DNA from: Quillaja saponaria
Taxonomy: Eukaryota; Streptophyta; Magnoliopsida; Fabales; Quillajaceae
Assembly (NCBI GenBank): GCA_029379385.1
Contig: CM055607.1
Coordinates: 35,213,235-35,277,234 of the forward strand
Length of the DNA stretch: 64,000 bases
Direction: 5' to 3'
Shown here: in pieces, positions 1-13,300 of the stretch
How the letters are laid out: each line of letters begins with the position of its first letter
Numbering within the stretch: the first letter of the stretch is position 1
Made by a program: the position numbers and the translations under genes
The notes under the pieces: generated by a model
What the model saw: the letters and a program-made list of their open reading frames with translations, nothing else
Databases searched by the model: none
Told to the model about the DNA's origin: nothing

Positions 1-999
1 AACAGTGTAAAAAGAATCATTCAGTCCCCAAGTGGAAACCCAGAGGTTAAGACTAGGCACTCTTCGCATGGAGGTCTGTCTCTCTCTGGGGTTCAGATCC
101 TGAGTTGGGAAGGGTGAAATTTTAAGGGAAAGGAGATGGCTCATTTTGTAGTCTAAGGCCCAGAGGACCTTCTGATGAACCAAAAAAAAGGCTACATTAA
201 TTTGTCACATTGTCACTTGTTCATGCAACACAGTCCACAAACTTCAGGGGGGACATGTAAAGGAAAAAGCTACCACCAAAAATCTCCAATCATGTGGCCG
301 AAGTGTATGTCATATAACAGAAACAGAGGGAAAAAAAATGGATATCATTACTATCTCTGATGTTTTATGGCGCATGAATCCAATCAAAAGAAAGTCAAGG
401 AGAAGAGATAAGGCTGGTAGGAAAGAACTGCTGTGATTACCAACCTATAACCAATGATAAATTTAGAGAGGTGTACACACAGGACACACACCAAAAGAGT
501 TAAAAAGGAAAGGAAGTTTCATTACTCAAAAGATGGATCATGAGTTTGTGAAACCAAGTCTTCAGTGCAAACATACAATAGTTAACCAAGTTTGCACTGC
601 AAAAAAATGTATGACCCATCATACTTCTCCCTGCACACTGCCAGTACAGAGAAACCTGGCAGGATCATAAAATTTCACTGTAGGAAGCTACAAGCCACAG
701 ATGGCTCTAAATGCCATAATGGAAATACAGAAAACCTTAATAACATAAGTGTGGTATATAATCCCACAACAGCTTCCACTCTATCTTTCATTGCAAAAAA
801 GGAAACTAATTTCTCCTAGGAGCCAGAAAGTCGATTCACTAGCAAACACCACAATGGAAACGAGAAAAGCACAACAGCTTCACCTTTACAAGAATGTAAG
901 TTCATGACAATTTCTCTTCTTCTTTTGTTTTTGGTAAGAAAGAAGAACAAATATATAACTTCATACAAGAACCAATAATGGGAAAATGAAGACTGGTAC
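1..999 (-). other. Downstream intron or 3' part of the PRP38-like gene
   Basis: The last PRP38 exon I can place ends at 1000 with a good donor (gtacc on the minus strand). The family continues with a long Arg/Asp/Ser-rich tail, and I find no such codon pattern on either strand of this 1 kb. The remaining exons therefore probably lie left of the window, making this an intron. Short open frames here have no recognisable content. Confidence 0.4.
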
Positions 1000-2941
1000 C
1001 TGTATCTATGACTATCACGTCTTCTGTCCCTATTTCTATCCCTTGCAGGGCTTCGCCCACGGTAATACTCCTGTTGAAATTATAAGAATAAGACCGAAGC
1101 ATTAGAACTATCATTTAAACATAAGAAGATTCCGTTTAATTAGGAAAGAGAAAAAACAAACCTTTTCATATGCCCCTTCTTCTGACTCATCTACAGGTAG
1201 TATATTCTCTTCTTTCTCTTCTTCCTCCTCAAAATCCTCTTCTAACGCACTTCTTCTTTCTTCCAGTAATTTGAGTGACACAAGGGTCATTCTGCAGGCA
1301 CAGAGAAGTCGTTACATACAGATACACATATACAATTCACAACATCTCACTCTTATGCATCCAAAAGGGAAGAATTACAAATTACTAGACAAAAAAATTC
1401 CCCACTCTCTAACCATGCATGTAATAAATGAAAAACTGAAACTTTTAACAACACACATTAAGCAGAGATTGATACGTGGCAACTCAGTTTAGCAAACTAC
1501 CTCTTAATGCAATTGATAATTAGAAGTACAATTCTTGCAGCAACAAACCACCAATGACGTGTCATTTTTCTAACAGACTTTTAATTTTTATTTGCAAAAT
1601 GAAATTGTCGGTAAAGAGAAGAAAGGGATCTTCTGGGGTAAATGTATAGGAAACTTGGCAAAATACCATCCTAATCACTAGTATCAGGAAAGGTAAATAC
1701 TGATACAAATAATTGTCACAATAAATTTTAATTGAACAACATGATGTACTGAAAACGCAAACCTTTTCTTAATACGTGGTAAAGCAATGTCACACGAGTA
1801 ATCCTTTGTTAGAAGTTCATCAATAACCTCATCCACATGTGTCAGAGTAAAATCTGCCAGAAACAAACTAGTAAGTGATTCAAATAACTGAGCAAGCAAA
1901 AAAAGTGTTAAATAGTAACTGGGGATAGTTGATACTGGTCAAAGAACTGTGGCAATCGCATATTACAGATATAGGTAATGAAACTTACTTCCATCAGCTA
2001 ATTTTCGTCTCAACTTGCGGTAGTCATTATATAGAGGCTCCAGGTAGTGGTACACGTCAGTATCAACCCCAGTAAGACGCAAATAAAATGCACCGAGCAC
2101 CCTCACATATCTGTATCCAAAAACATTAAAAGAATAAATGTATCACTCTAGGAGAAACAGTGACAGCCCACAGATATACGAAAAGCACGCAAATTTCAAA
2201 TAGATATGACCAAAAGTTCAAAAGTCTACTCTATTCCTCCGTTTCCTCAGCAGAATCATGCAACCCAAAAGTTTTCTCTTCACCCTTGCCAGCAGGAAAC
2301 CGTTGACAAATAAAATCCAACACAGACCAAAAATTATATCATTTTTTTGCATCTCTCAAAGACAATGAACCCAAACTTCAATCCAACCCCCTCCCCTCCA
2401 CCCCTCACCCCCCCCCCCCCCCCCCCAAAAAAAAAAAAAAAATCAAACCAATACCTATGTCCTCGTTCTACATTTTTGCTCAAATTCAACTGCTTTCTTA
2501 GCCTGTATCAATAATGAATATAAAAAATCCCATACAATTTTTATTTTTCCATTCCCTCAGCTAACACTCCAAGTAAAAGAAAACAAACACAAAGAAACAA
2601 AAAAAAAAAAAATAATAATAATAATACTCTGCAAAAGTAGATGAGTAATACTTGTAATCTTCGTTCTTGATGAATTCGATTACGATTTCCTTCTCGGGCT
2701 GAATCTGAAGCATCTTCATGGTGAGGCACATGAAAGGCGTGGGCTTGCGGTTGCCACCATAGGTTCCACCAAGGTGGTCGAGCTCCATGGCCTTGTCGAC
2801 CAAGGTCTCTGCAGTTAATCCAAAACATTGTTCCTTCCAGTATGTAGTTTGGTAGATTTTGGATCGAAGAATCTTCTCCACCAGGTTCTGAGGGTTTGTT
2901 CCTCTTATGCTCTTCGCTGTAGGGTCCGTACGGTTCGCCAT
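1000..2941 (-). CDS. PRP38: Pre-mRNA-splicing factor PRP38 family (5' portion, gene runs off left edge)
   Basis: Role known for the family: a component of the U4/U6.U5 tri-snRNP pathway needed to activate the spliceosome in the nucleus. Seen here: five exons at 2652-2941, 1989-2110, 1763-1853, 1162-1291 and 1000-1070. All have GT-AG borders and the phases join (290, 122, 91, 130 and 71 nt). The start gives MANRTDPTAKSIRGTNPQNL, followed by the conserved segments LVEKILRSKIYQTTYWKEQC, GGTYGGNRKPTPFMCL, YVRVLGAFYLRLTG and the IALPRIKKR block. Next comes an acidic stretch (EDFEEEEEKEEN) and the beginning of the RS/RD-rich tail (YYRGRSPARDRNRDRRRD). About 234 residues are visible; family members are longer, so the C-terminus is missing. 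Intron 1 holds the poly-C/poly-A tract. A frame on the same strand that reads straight past the exon 1 donor is an artefact of intron read-through. The identification is secure; the right-hand ATG at 2941 is the only start that fits the family. Confidence 0.9.
2408..2442. repeat. Poly-C / poly-A homopolymer tract
   Basis: A run of about 19 C is followed directly by about 16 A inside intron 1 of the PRP38-like gene. The tract length is likely unstable, and also error-prone in sequencing. Confidence 0.85.
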
Positions 2942-3741
2942 CGACTAGAATCACAGCCTTGGAGCTTCGAATTCAGGGTGGGTTTAAAAAGCCCTGACCT
3001 CTTGCGGTAAGGACTGTGGCCTGAAACGGTGCGCTTCAAATTAGGGCAGTGTAACCGGTCTGGATTCGGACCCTACTAACTTCACTGGACAGATAAATCG
3101 GGTTAACAAATACGCCCAAAAAAAAACTGCAATTACTAAAATAATTTTACTAAGATAAAGTAAAATTACTAAAAAAGTAATCTTTCTCTTTTTAAAATAA
3201 TTTGAAAACACTCAAAAATCATATATAAATCGTAGAGGTACAAAGAAAATTACTTGATATACGTTCATCAATTTAAATTAATTAGTTGGATGAGTACACT
3301 GAATAAGAACATAAATGAGATGCAAGATAAAATTAATGAAAATTTAAAACATTATTAAATTATTATCACTCAAAAAATATGGGAAGAATATATGTATCCA
3401 TGCTAAGTAAAATAGGGTATCAATTACTTATTAGTGGATTCTAATTTTACTCATTTACACCTTGGAAATTCAAGAAAATCACATGAATGGGACAAACTAC
3501 AAGTAACAGTGAGTTGTAAATGTAAGATAAGGGAACATATAATTGTATATATTAGAAGTAACAGAGAAAATAAAATTGTAATTTATAGGTGTAAATTATA
3601 ATGTGCAAACATGGTAAGTTAATTACTTCACTTCTTTCTTTCTTTTTTTTCTTTTTTTTGAGTAATTTGACAGTTAATATATAGTGAGCATGCATAGATC
3701 AATTTTCATTGATTATGACATTGGATAATATAATCCATTTT

Positions 3742-3753
3742 TGTATATAAATA
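3742..3753 (+). promoter_or_regulatory. TATA box of the XTH gene
   Basis: GTATATAAATAG lies about 105 bp upstream of the XTH start codon, leaving a 5' leader of ordinary length. It supports ATG 3856 as the start rather than the non-ATG codon 12 nt upstream. Confidence 0.6.
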
Positions 3754-3855
3754 GTCCTCCATGAGAGGCCAAAACAAGAAGTAAAAACCATAGCTTATCA
3801 ATTCCCATTGATTTTCCTTTGCTTTCGTAAAGCTTAAAATTTAGTGATTTTCTTG

Positions 3856-5009
3856 ATGGATTACTCTCTTTTATTCTCAATACTAGCTTTTGCCACTATT
3901 GCTTGCATTTACACAAGTGGTGGTGCTGCTGCAGATGTTCCTTTTAGCCAGAACTATAAGGACTCTTGGGGAAATGCTGGTCACATTCTTCATCTCAACC
4001 AAGACCAAGAAATTCAGCTCATGTTTGACCAATCCTCAGGTGTGTCATTTTTATTTGTTGACTATGTCATTTGTTGATATTACTAGTGAAATTTCTAATT
4101 TATGTGGAAAAAATGTATGTATGTATTTGTAGGTGCTGGAATTAGTTCGAAGGAAAAATATGGTTCTGGAGTGTTTAGTATGAAGATTAAGCTTCCCCAA
4201 AAGGATACTAGTGGAATTGTCACTACTTTTTATGTATTTTCTAGCTTCTTGTAAATATTTTTTTCACATTATTGTTTATATTTATGTGTGCTTATAATTA
4301 GTTATAATGGATATATGTAAATATTACAGTTAATAACAAAAACAAGCCGTGATAATCATGATGAGATCGATTTGGAGTTCTTGGGTAGTAATAAGACTAT
4401 TACATTGAGCACAAACATCTTCGTAAATGGAAAAGGCGGTAGGGAACAACAGTTCTCTCTTTGGTTTGATCCAACAATCGATTTTCATACTTACACACTA
4501 ATTTGGAATCCACACCAACTAGTGTAAGTACTAATTATCATTATATATATATTTATTTATTTATTTTGTAGTTAATTAAATTTTTCTTGGGGGTTGTTCA
4601 ATTAATCGCTTAATTAATTTTATGTCTTTGTTTTCTTAAATTGCCTTTTTGTAGGTTTCTTGTGGACAACACCCCCATTAGAGTGTTCAAGAACAATACA
4701 AATAGTGGAGGGAGTTTTCCTACACAAGCAATGAATGTAATGGGCACTATATGGGATGATCCAGCTTGGTTAGGACCAGTGAATTGGACATCTGCACCCT
4801 TCAAAGCCTATTACAAAGGATTTGACATCAATGGCTGCCAAACCCAAATTACAAATGACCCACAATGCCAATCCTCGAAACTTTGGTGGAATGCAGAGAA
4901 ATATTGGGCATTAAACTCTGCTCAACAGAAGGAGTATGAGAATGTCAGAAGCAAGCATATGGTTTATGATTATTGTTCCAAAATAGGGAAGAGCCCTGAA
5001 TGCCCTTAA
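3856..5009 (+). CDS. Xyloglucan endotransglucosylase/hydrolase (XTH, GH16)
   Basis: The family cuts and rejoins xyloglucan chains in the cell wall. Four exons: 3856-4039, 4133-4233, 4330-4523 and 4655-5009. The phases close exactly to 277 codons plus stop, normal for an XTH. The N-terminus [20 protein letters not shown] reads as a signal peptide, followed by the mature start [14 protein letters not shown]. The catalytic motif is [10 protein letters not shown], with the two catalytic acids (E and E of DEIDxEFLG) present; most XTHs have F where this one has L. An N-glycosylation site (NKT) follows directly, as is usual. The XET C-terminal domain contains [20 protein letters not shown] and four cysteines, ending [14 protein letters not shown]. 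It resembles the XTH1/2/3-like group, but transglycosylase versus hydrolase activity cannot be read from sequence. The gene is intact and stands alone, with no tandem copy in the window. Confidence 0.92.
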
Positions 5010-5117
5010 TTAATTCGTGTAGACAATTATGTGTAGATAGGTGAAAAGTTAAGGGGCTGTGTCCTTTTGGATTGGTTTCAAAAGTCAAAAGCCTCTCCAA
5101 AATAGGGAAGAGCCCTA
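4977..5117 (+). repeat. 21-nt exact direct repeat across XTH C-terminus and 3' UTR
   Basis: The stretch beginning tccaaaatagggaag at 4977 in the last codons of XTH recurs exactly over 21 nt at 5096 in the 3' UTR, 119 bp away. This suggests a local duplication or a slippage/repair scar. Confidence 0.7.
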
Positions 5118-7380
5118 GTTTTTTAGTGTGTTCTGTTTCTCTGCTGATGGCAGCTTAGTTTTTTTGTTGGAGTTCTGTCTCAGGTTTAATGAAATAAGGA
5201 AGTATTTTCATGGCCTCCCAATGCATATTAATTCCTTCTTATCTCTTTTGAAATATGACAAAGTAAGTGTATGGCTCTAATTTTATATACTTCTGTGATT
5301 ACTCAAGTTATTGTCTAATAATATTTACATCTATTACACAATCAAAAATGGGGAAAGAAATAGTAAAAGAACAAATCCGACTAGAGAGGAACTAGAAAAA
5401 TTTGTATTTCTTTAAAAAAAAAATTTAATCGATTGTCTTAAAACTATTTGTTAAAGTATAATAAATATAATGTTTATCATTTAAAAGAATAAATCTGACT
5501 GGAGAGGAACTGAAAGAATTTGTATTTAATTTAAAATGTAATAAAATATTAGGTTATCATTTTATACATTCCAACAACATATAGTATAGCATTAATTGTT
5601 TTACTTTAATCAAATTATCACAACAAGTACATCAAAATTTCTGAAAGCATGTTATTTTAAAGGTGAGTATCACTTTACATACCTATGGTTTATAGGTATT
5701 TCATTTATCAACTTGTGGTTTATGGATTAACGCTTTTTCTTTTTTTAGCAGTCAAATGTGTCCGGTCAGCTTGCACAGCTTCCCTTGAATAGATTCGTAC
5801 CCATGGAGTCAATGAATGGAGCACATTCTTAATCACCAAAGCCAACCTCCTTGTCACTTCATCCACCAAGGGCACATATTCTCAATTACCAAAGTCAACC
5901 CCCTTATCACTTTGTTCACCCGAAGTTAAAACAATTATTAGTTAACCCAATTTCATTTATTTTACATTTATTTTTAATGAAAAATATAATGCGCTAGGCA
6001 TGTGATCAATATTTAAATTTTTTGAATTTCAAATTAGATAATTAATGTCTTAAGTTTTTATTTTTTTAAATAATTTTCATTATGCAATAAGTAATCCCAT
6101 AAGTTATTACAAATTAACTCACTCTTGAATAGCTTAAAGTATAAAATTGTAAATAAATTTGACTTGAAGTATTTTTCCACTTTATGTTGATTAGAGTACG
6201 TCATGGTTACAAAAAGAATGTTGTGATGCTTAATTATATTTCTTAAACATGTTATTCATGTCTTAGTTGTTATTGGAAGAGTTTAACTTATTATGATATT
6301 TTTATTGTAATTTTCAGTAACTCAAATATACTGTTATTTTTGTTACATATTTTTAAGTCATTATCAATATCATAATATTACAATAACTAGTTCCAAAAAT
6401 ATAAGTTTATATTTTTTTTAATAAGTATTCATAGAACACTTGATAAAATTTTATAAATAAAAAATTAGTAATATAAATTACGGTAATTGACTATGATTTT
6501 AGTAATATTTAACGTATAAATTGTTATTTTTGACGTGTTTTAATTTCTAAAATTTATATTTATTGTACATAAACAAATCCCTTATAACATCTATTAAAAA
6601 ATTTATAAATTTCAAATTTAACACCCGAGAATAAAAAAGTCTTGATAATTTATGAAACATTGTGTTAATAACCAAACACTCCAAAAAGTCTTGCTTATTT
6701 GAAATAGACATTACTCTAATTAATTCATGCTTTTCTTTTTCTCCTTTTAATGAGGTGGCAACCAATGACTTAACAAAAATTATAATTATTATATCTTAAC
6801 AAATACTTTAATTAAGACATTCATGACACCAAATAATTTTTTTTTTAAGTTAAAAAACATTCGTTATAATTACCAAATAACAACACACAAGAGGTCTCCA
6901 TGTAAACTTTCACATCATTTAGATCTTTGTAGGAGATGCAGTACAAACTTTTGTCCTTATCTTGGATTTGATGTGCATATGCCAAGACCTGCACATACAC
7001 TTATGCTCAATAAACCACAGATGGTAAATAGGTTATATTAGAAATGTTTTTCTAACATTAAGACGTGAAGGGCAAGTTTCAACAACTATCCTCTTCTATA
7101 CTATAGCAATAACTGCAATATCAACTCCAATCTACAAATTAGCATGTAGCTTGTGTATTGGGTAACAAATCAACGATTTCGCTTAGCGAATGAAAAGAGA
7201 TTCGATTGTTACAAAGAGAACAAAACATTACAATAAACACAATAAATATGCAGTAACTACAGTTCACCTAAACATATACCATTTTATGTCCAAGCTAGCT
7301 TTGATGAGATCGAATGGGAGAATAAAAATCTAATATCTAGGCTAATAAAATACAGATTGAAACTTTTCTAGTATAATAAT
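5118..7380. other. Intergenic, AT-rich, with two short direct duplications
   Basis: No gene is supported. A motif around 5371 (aaatccgactagagaggaac) recurs diverged at about 5489. A unit of about 52 bp at 5821-5871 (gcacattcttaatcaccaaa...) is repeated, diverged, at 5872-5925. The rest is AT-rich. The 72-codon frame at 6823-7041 has no recognisable content. The final few hundred bases are probably the 3' UTR of the TOPLESS-related gene. Confidence 0.5.
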
Positions 7381-7388
7381 ACAAGGAA

Positions 7389-10300
7389 TCATCTTTGTGA
7401 CTGATCAGGTGTATGGTTGCTTGTAGTAGACGATGATGCTGTCCTACCGTTCAGAATTCCATTGTCCATAGGTGGTGTTGATCCCCACTTTCCCTCTGAT
7501 TCCACGGGTTCTATAACTTTCACAGACCCATCAGTCAATCCAACAGCAAATTGGTTGGGATCCAGTGGATGTGTCGCCACGACAAGAGGGTACACAGACT
7601 GGTTTCTACAAGATAGATCAAGTTTAAGCTACCAATATCAGAATCCATATGGAGAGCTAAGGAGAAATAGAAACTGTTATATTCGATGTACACTTTAATA
7701 CCAACTATGGTCACTTTGTGTGCTTCAATATCAACTATTAAACAATAAAAAAGTATGGTGCAATTCATGTGTTCAAACTTACCCGTTCAGAGCTGCCTGG
7801 GACAGGTATGTAGAGGGAGCAATACGACATCTTAATCTCAAACTATCAGCATCAAAAACCCCAATATTACCGTCGCAAAAGCTAGCATATATTATCTGAC
7901 TATTGCAGGAATAAGCTGCATATGATATGGGTGCAGGAAGTACATCTTGTGGGACCCACTGTCGCAAACAATCGCTTTAGCATATGATACTTAAATTTAC
8001 CAATGACAATTTTATATAAGCCCTTGAAAAGAATTTTCCTACCTGCCGAATGCGTTCCATCTTAGAGGCATCATATATTGCTAACTGAGTTTCATGTACC
8101 ACCAATAAGCGGAGCTGGTCAGAGTGGAACTGCACCCGAGTGTCACCAGCAGGAGCCTTTCCCACAGGTAGTTGAATTGTGAATGATTTCCTTTTCTCCC
8201 ATGTATCAATGCTCCAAAATGAAAGCTGCATAGTACAATAAATTCAGTAATACTAGAAAAGTAGAAAAACATTTACCATGTCAAACGGTGCATTTCTCAT
8301 AACAGACACAAGGAAAGCGCCTTAAATAGCTCATGAATTATGTTTACTTTTTATTTTCAAATCTCAAAAGGAAAGCAAGAGGAACTTACTTGAGCATCAG
8401 CACCAGATGAAACCAGAATATTAAGAGAGGTTGAAAAAGCTAAACCAGATATCCGTTTCTGATGACCCTTCAATTTTGATTTTACCTATGTAATTATAAA
8501 GAAAGAAATCATGTCGGGTTATATACAATATAAAATTCAAAATCTCAAAAGAGAAAATTAAACAATGACAAGTAGTAGTTACCTCATCCACTCTAACATT
8601 GTAAATGTGGATGGTAGAATCCTCCATCCCAATGGCTATAATGTTATTATCCTGAGGATGGAATGCTAAGAATGTAGAGGCAGGAGGTGGTGGCATGAAT
8701 GTTGTCATTACCTGTAAAACACACAAGTCATTTTAACTAATAAAATAGCAATCAGAGAACAAGTGTAGAGTAGTGCATTTAGGGAAATACCTTGAATGTC
8801 ATCATGTTAAACAATGAAACTTTTCCACCACATGCAGACATTACATATGAATCATTCTTTGACAGTGCAATGCATGGGACTGATTCTTCAAGGTTGACAC
8901 CTGAGACATCATTAGTCATAAGAAGACCACTGTTTGGTTGCCAATGTTGCGGAACAACACTGGCAGTGGCCTTTAAACACACTGACTTCAGAAATCTTTT
9001 CTCTTAAGGTATTGAAAGTAACAAGGCAACATATTTAGGATGAAAAATGGAAAAGTCATATTACCTTTCCAGTGAGATTTTGTTCATTGCGAGCCCACTT
9101 CCAGAGCTTTTGAATGCCGTTTGACCCCAGTGCTAAAACACCAACTCCAGAATTTGTATATAATAGCCGAACAACCTATACACAGATGACAATTAAATCA
9201 ATATATAGTAAATAAACATCACAACATGATGATTTTCAAAGTTAACACACCTTGCTAGAAGTATCTGTGCTGTCTGGCATGGTAACTAACCGACACTGGA
9301 CAGGATCCACAATTTCAGACAGCTGCCAGGGTTTAGTTCTATCTATTACATCCTCAATTGTTGTTCTTGACTTCTCCACACTCCTACCCGTGGGGTCAAC
9401 TCCGTTCTTAAAAGATAATGGAAAAACAAATCAATTATTTACCAGCAAATACAAAGAAAAGTCAGTTAATTATTAAAGGTTACTAAATAGAAGGAATTTT
9501 AAGTAGCAATGGGAATATCCAATGAGGAAACCAAAAGACCATTTTCAACTAATCCAATATACTTCATGTAGAGGGATATGATCCCATTGGACAAAAAGTA
9601 AAGGTTCCTATAAGGAACTGCTCTTCTTAGTCAAAGTAGGAGAAAATTAAGTATAGTATCAAATGGAAAAAAGAGATAGCATCTGACAATTGTGTTGCGT
9701 CGACATCAAAGACTATGTGTTATGCAGATAGAGGATTATATTTTGCCTATTTAATTGTTAAAATCAGACTGACGCACATGCAGTCCATTTGCTACAATCA
9801 TACATCATGCATCTACAATTCCCAAACAAAGTTAGCAGGATCAAGTTGTCATACAAGGATTGGGGAAGGCCTGACAGGGGAGCTCCTCTCCACTTTACAG
9901 TTGACGGGACTGGCAGTTACAGCAGAAGAGCTAGACACCTAACCAATAAACAAAAAGTGACCTTTATACAAATCTTATGATATAAAATTTCTTTTTCAGA
10001 ACCAAACAAGCAAAATAAAGAAGACCATACCTTGATTGCAGAAGATTCAACAAGGGGTGACCTCAATCCATCAAATGATGGGGGTTCCATTGTTCTTAAA
10101 GATCTGAGACCACTAGCATTTGCAAGTATCTTGAATCCATTGTCCGCAGTGGTAACAGCAAGAAGATTTCCTTCCTTATTGAATCTCAAGCGCGGAAGGC
10201 TCTGAATAAATCAGCATAACAATTAAAGGGACATAATTAGAAAGCAAAAGTGTTCTCAAAAGAGCTGAAAAGTTAACCACTGACCGACAGTCCACCTTCT

Positions 10301-13300
10301 GCATCAATGCTTGTAAGAACATTGACGTTGTCCATATCCCAAAACTTTATCTGGCTATCTTCACCTGCCGCCAAAAAGCGATTTTGCGTTGTGTCAAACT
10401 GCACAACACCAGTGGATTTCTTTCTGAACCCAGTATATGGCCTCTTTATGGCTCCTTCACTTTCATTCCATTCAACCAGAAAAGACTCTCCATCTTTACT
10501 TGTTCCACAAGAGAACAACCTGGGGAAAAGTGGGAAAAGTATTATTAGAACAATGACAAATTAAAAGAAAAAGAGATACATCTTACAGTCCATTTTCGCC
10601 CAAGACATCTCCATGAAACGCAGGCAAAAAATAATTCAGGGAAAATATTATCACTCTTCAAATCCGTCTTACCTACTTCCATCAGCACTGTAAAGCATAG
10701 TAGTGCACCAGTGCCCAGGAGCATCATAATCAACTCTGGAACCCATGTTATCATATAGCCAAGCCTTTATTTTTCCATCGATAGCAGTTGAGAATATGAA
10801 CTGAAAAGTCACAAACATAAGCTGATAGTATCTATCCACAAACGTACAAAGAATAGGAACACTTACATTATGCATAGAAGCATTGAATGCAAAGTCAGTG
10901 CAATAGAAATAGAAAGGATAATAAATCATTTTCTGCTGGTGCTTGGTAGGATGGATTTAGAAGAGGAAAGATGTGGCAATACCAGCAGCATGTGCCATAC
11001 TTAAGCAGCATCAATGTCAATTGTGTGGTTCAATGGTTGTCTAATGTGTATAATTGAAGAGAACAATGCTGCCTGTGAAGGTGGAGGTGCTGGTTAAAGC
11101 AATAAGTCGAAGTGGAGACAAATCAGAATTGTGATGCAAGTCTGGTTAAAATTTCATTAGTCTAGAACCACCAGCTAAGCAATGAATTAACATCATTCAT
11201 TACATATCCAATGTCAATATTGAAATCCTACACAACCACTTATATGTAAAGCACTATAGGATCATTACACGTTTCATCATTTATTAAGTTACATTCAAAT
11301 TTGGATAAAGCATGCAATTTCCATTTTGCATCAAACATTTTGAACATCAAGGAAGTTCACTACTAATTGATTGCTGTTAAATTGGATCATTGTAAGAAAC
11401 ATGTAGTGTGTACCTATCTTAAGAATAGTAGCAAGGGTTACCAAAAACTAAAGATGTTTGTCTATTTACCTGAATGTTCTCTTTATGATGAGGACATATA
11501 GAATATACAGGTGCCTCGTGCCCCTCAAAGTTGAATAGTTTTCGCCCCGTTAAATCCCACACCTACAAAAAATCATGAATTTAGATAATGCACAATATTT
11601 TAGTATTTTTCGTTTTTGTTCAGAAAAGAAGATTTTATTGAAAGTGGAATTATCAAAACTCAAAAATATTATTGGCACCTTTATCAACTTGTCATCTCCA
11701 CAGGTCACAATACATAGTTGTTTATTTGGATGTGCAAAAGCCAGATCATTGACTGCACCGACATGGGCATCAATCTGCAATGAAAAACAATTGTGAATCA
11801 AACTGCACTAACAAAACTTGAGTTTGTTGATTAGAATCTCACCTCTAAACGCTGGTTTAGATCACTTGAACCAGGAAATGCATACAAGTGAATCAAATGT
11901 TTAGTGAATGCAACACCTACAAAAAGAAACCAATCAGGTATTAACACTGGTAACTTCAATAATATTTGCCAAACACATAAGCTCACATACCCACAAAATT
12001 TCCATCTGGGCTCCATGTAACACGGCTGACAGATATTGGAGCATCTTTGACAACAGCAGTCTGCACAAATTATTAATTTTAGAGACTCCAAAACTTCTGA
12101 ATTTCCAAGCACTAAGATTGACATTCTATCAAACACAGTAGCCGCATTGTCTATAAAGACTCATTCCAATGGTTTATCCTTAGTAGCTATTACACTGCAG
12201 CCCATGGTTACAACTGAAAAGAACTAGTCCATGCTTTGAAACAAATTACTACTAAAAGAAAGTGAAACCTGAATTGCCAATGAGCAGTTCTGTGTATCCC
12301 ATATCTTGAATGGCTTTGAAACCAACCTTTCCCGCGACCCAAGTTCCCAGAGTGCAATTTCGCCATTATTAGAACCGACTGCTCAATGAACAGTATATTT
12401 AAGAAATAACAATTATATATATTTTAGGAATTTCCTATTTGAAAAAAGCAAAGGCCAGGCAGACAGTAAGGTAGCAATCATACCAAGAAGTAATGTATGG
12501 TGAGAAGGATGAAAATCCATGCTTGTTACAGAAGACCCTTGATGCATGGTCACAGCTACTGTTTTTGGAAGATCATCCAGTGACCAAGAACCTTGACGAG
12601 CTGTTGGATATGAAACCTGAAAATATACCACAAAGAGGCATCTACCATCACTCACTAATTATTACAAAGTCAGCAAGCCTACTAAAGCTTAGAAGCACAA
12701 AGACATATTGCATAGTGAAATTTCCTAAAACATGCCTACTTGAGATAGAAACTTATCATATTACCTCCTCTACAGATAGAGCAGGCCGCAGCCTTTTCAT
12801 CAGTTGTTCATGGTCAGGACTCTGATAATCAACCATACCTGGAGCTGTTGGAGGTGTTCTTGGACGTTTCAAGAGTGAAACTGTTGAATGAAAATGTGGT
12901 AAAGTCAGGACACATTTCTTGCACTAGGAAACTATTGAACAAGTAAGGTTCTAAAAGCGTTAATTTATTCAACATTCCTAATAAGTTCTTTAATAAGTTG
13001 ACATTCTTAATACGTCCTATTTTTAAGATTTCTTTTCGAATAAGTCCTAAATTTTAAATTAAAAATTTTTGTACAACTTATTCCCCTAATTTTATATTTA
13101 ATTTTTAGTTTGAAATTTTGATGATTTATTCTACTTTTCAAAAAAGCTCATTAATTTAAAAAAATTAAAATAAAATATTTAATAATTAGTAGAAGAGTAA
13201 AATCTTTTAAAAATTAATGAAAATTTTTATATTTCTTTCATAAGAATAAAAAAAAAATTACCTTCACAACTTTATGTTCATACCTATGTCCGTTGTATAT

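Noticed and set aside
2541..2954. 137-codon minus-strand ORF over PRP38 exon 1
   Set aside because: Out of frame with the conserved PRP38 sequence; a shadow.
6823..7041. 72-codon ORF downstream of TPR2
   Set aside because: Composition biased and without homology; probably intergenic or 3' UTR noise.
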